From Acidithrix ferrooxidans (GTDB lineage: Bacteria; Actinomycetota; Acidimicrobiia; Acidimicrobiales; Acidimicrobiaceae): a stretch of DNA of 42,826 bases. A program made the translations under genes and the position numbers. The DNA lies in assembly GCF_000949295.1 (NCBI RefSeq), contig NZ_JXYS01000083.1:1-42826 (forward strand). Direction: 5' to 3'. The first letter of the stretch is position 1, and the number at the start of each line of letters is the position of its first letter. This document shows positions 42,360-42,826 of this stretch, in pieces. The notes beneath the pieces are model-generated. The model was not told where the DNA came from and made no database searches. It saw only the letters and a list, made by a program, of their open reading frames with translations.

Positions 42360-42826
42360 TTAGCGTAGGAACCTCGCGTCAAGAATCTTTCTCACTTCCG
42401 TGTAGGGAGTGAACCGGTCGATCTGGTGATCTTGGATCCTTGATTTGATGTTCATGGAGGCTACGTGATCTGCATCGCCCTGCCAATTGCAATCCCAATA
42501 AGGGTTACGACAGTGAAACACATCCCCGCTTCGGTTGTCGAAAGAGACATACCCACACGTTGGATTAGGAGATGTTTGGCTGGTGTAGGCCGCGTTGACC
42601 GTTTTAATGCCGGAGGTTCCGACATGCGCATGTACCATAATGCGTTCTTGGTTCTCGTCCCTTGCCCACGATGAGCAGAGTCGAGATATCTTCTTAGACT
42701 TAGCCTTACCCCCTAGGTGAGACAGATCTTCGGTGATGATTTCTTTTGGCCGTTGTGATGGATGTTGGGGAGCTCGTCCATTAGCTCTGGTGCGATTGCC
42801 CTCTCCGTAGACCACTTCTTTGATTG
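42360..42826 (-). CDS. tnpB: TnpB-family RNA-guided nuclease (IS200/IS605/IS607 type), truncated by window edge
   Basis: 154 C-terminal residues are visible; the frame is open to the right edge, so the GTG at 42815 is internal. RuvC-II appears as IITEDLSHLGG (catalytic Glu). The zinc-ribbon region has TCGYV, FHCRNPYWDC and then GDADHVASMNI with the RuvC-III Asp. The first zinc Cys expected after YTSQT is replaced by Ser (YTSQTSPNPTC), which suggests a degenerate or altered ribbon. TnpB cuts the donor site under guide-RNA direction to keep the element in the population. No tnpA was seen. The stop is followed by structured DNA that may encode the guide. Confidence 0.85.
   Translation of the reverse strand, partial: IKEVVYGEGNRTRANGRAPQHPSQRPKEIITEDLSHLGGKAKSKKISRLCSSWARDENQERIMVHAHVGTSGIKTVNAAYTSQTSPNPTCGYVSFDNRSGDVFHCRNPYWDCNWQGDADHVASMNIKSRIQDHQIDRFTPYTEVRKILDARFLR
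42360..42826 (-). mobile_element. IS200/IS605- or IS607-type element, partial
   Basis: Defined by the tnpB fragment and its structured 3' flank. The left part of the element and any tnpA lie outside the window. The right end probably falls between 42055 and 42200. Confidence 0.55.

Noticed and set aside
42114-42382. Overlapping frames downstream of tnpB
   Set aside because: They overlap one another on both strands within the structured 3' region, lack ribosome sites and show no recognised domain; guide RNA or element end is more likely.

Overview
The window most likely comes from an actinobacterium with moderate G+C and long intergenic gaps, probably of the class Acidimicrobiia (an Acidithrix- or Ferrimicrobium-like acidophile). 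This placement is inference. It rests on the ffh-rpsP-khpA-rimM-trmD-rplS block followed by a DUF2469 protein (an actinobacterial hallmark), on many TTG and GTG starts with good Shine-Dalgarno sites, and on actinobacterial-type FAD oxidase and zinc-binding small proteins. No rRNA, tRNA or CRISPR array was seen.

Layout. 1-783: IS1595-type transposase cut by the left edge. 1072-2664 (-): alkyl-DHAP-synthase-like flavoenzyme. 3203-3292: an octamer (GGGGAGCT) array with G-quadruplex potential beside a TTGACA promoter, then at 3510-7247 a 1245-residue c-di-GMP enzyme (hemerythrin-GAF-GGDEF-globin-like-GAF-EAL-CZB-like). 7570-12155: alpha/beta hydrolase, alkylsulfatase-type metallohydrolase and MFS transporter. 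12307-14623 (-): overlapping prpB-prpD-like pair. 15259-16941: a second octamer array (GAGAGCCC x14) in the leader of a DHA2 drug-efflux gene. 18304-22967 (-): chemoreceptor, M20 amidohydrolase and GNAT acetyltransferase. 23919-28504: the SRP/ribosome-maturation housekeeping cluster. 28577-33889: Cys/Met-metabolism PLP enzyme, small zinc-binding protein, AIM24 protein, enoyl-CoA hydratase and acyl-CoA dehydrogenase. 34052-36246 (-): an overlapping pair made of an unknown protein and an LRV-repeat protein. 36760-40771: a membrane polyferredoxin plus a ferredoxin/GltD-like flavoprotein, divergent from an Rrf2 regulator with a candidate operator between them. 41099-41999: inorganic pyrophosphatase and NifU-like protein with a strong terminator. 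42360-42826 (-): TnpB cut by the right edge, with a structured 3' region that may be its guide RNA.

How the parts fit. The housekeeping block is the conserved anchor. Around it lie sensory genes (c-di-GMP enzyme, chemoreceptor), propionate/fatty-acyl catabolism (prpB/D, enoyl-CoA hydratase, acyl-CoA dehydrogenase) and a redox module that looks controlled by an Fe-S Rrf2 sensor. A recurring theme is short perfect tandem duplication with 8-12 bp period. Two such repeats grew into arrays next to promoters or leaders, and several others sit at gene 3' ends. The most testable novelty is the 14-copy octamer array inside an upstream reading frame of the efflux gene: each gain or loss of a unit moves the stop codon of that upstream frame relative to the efflux start.
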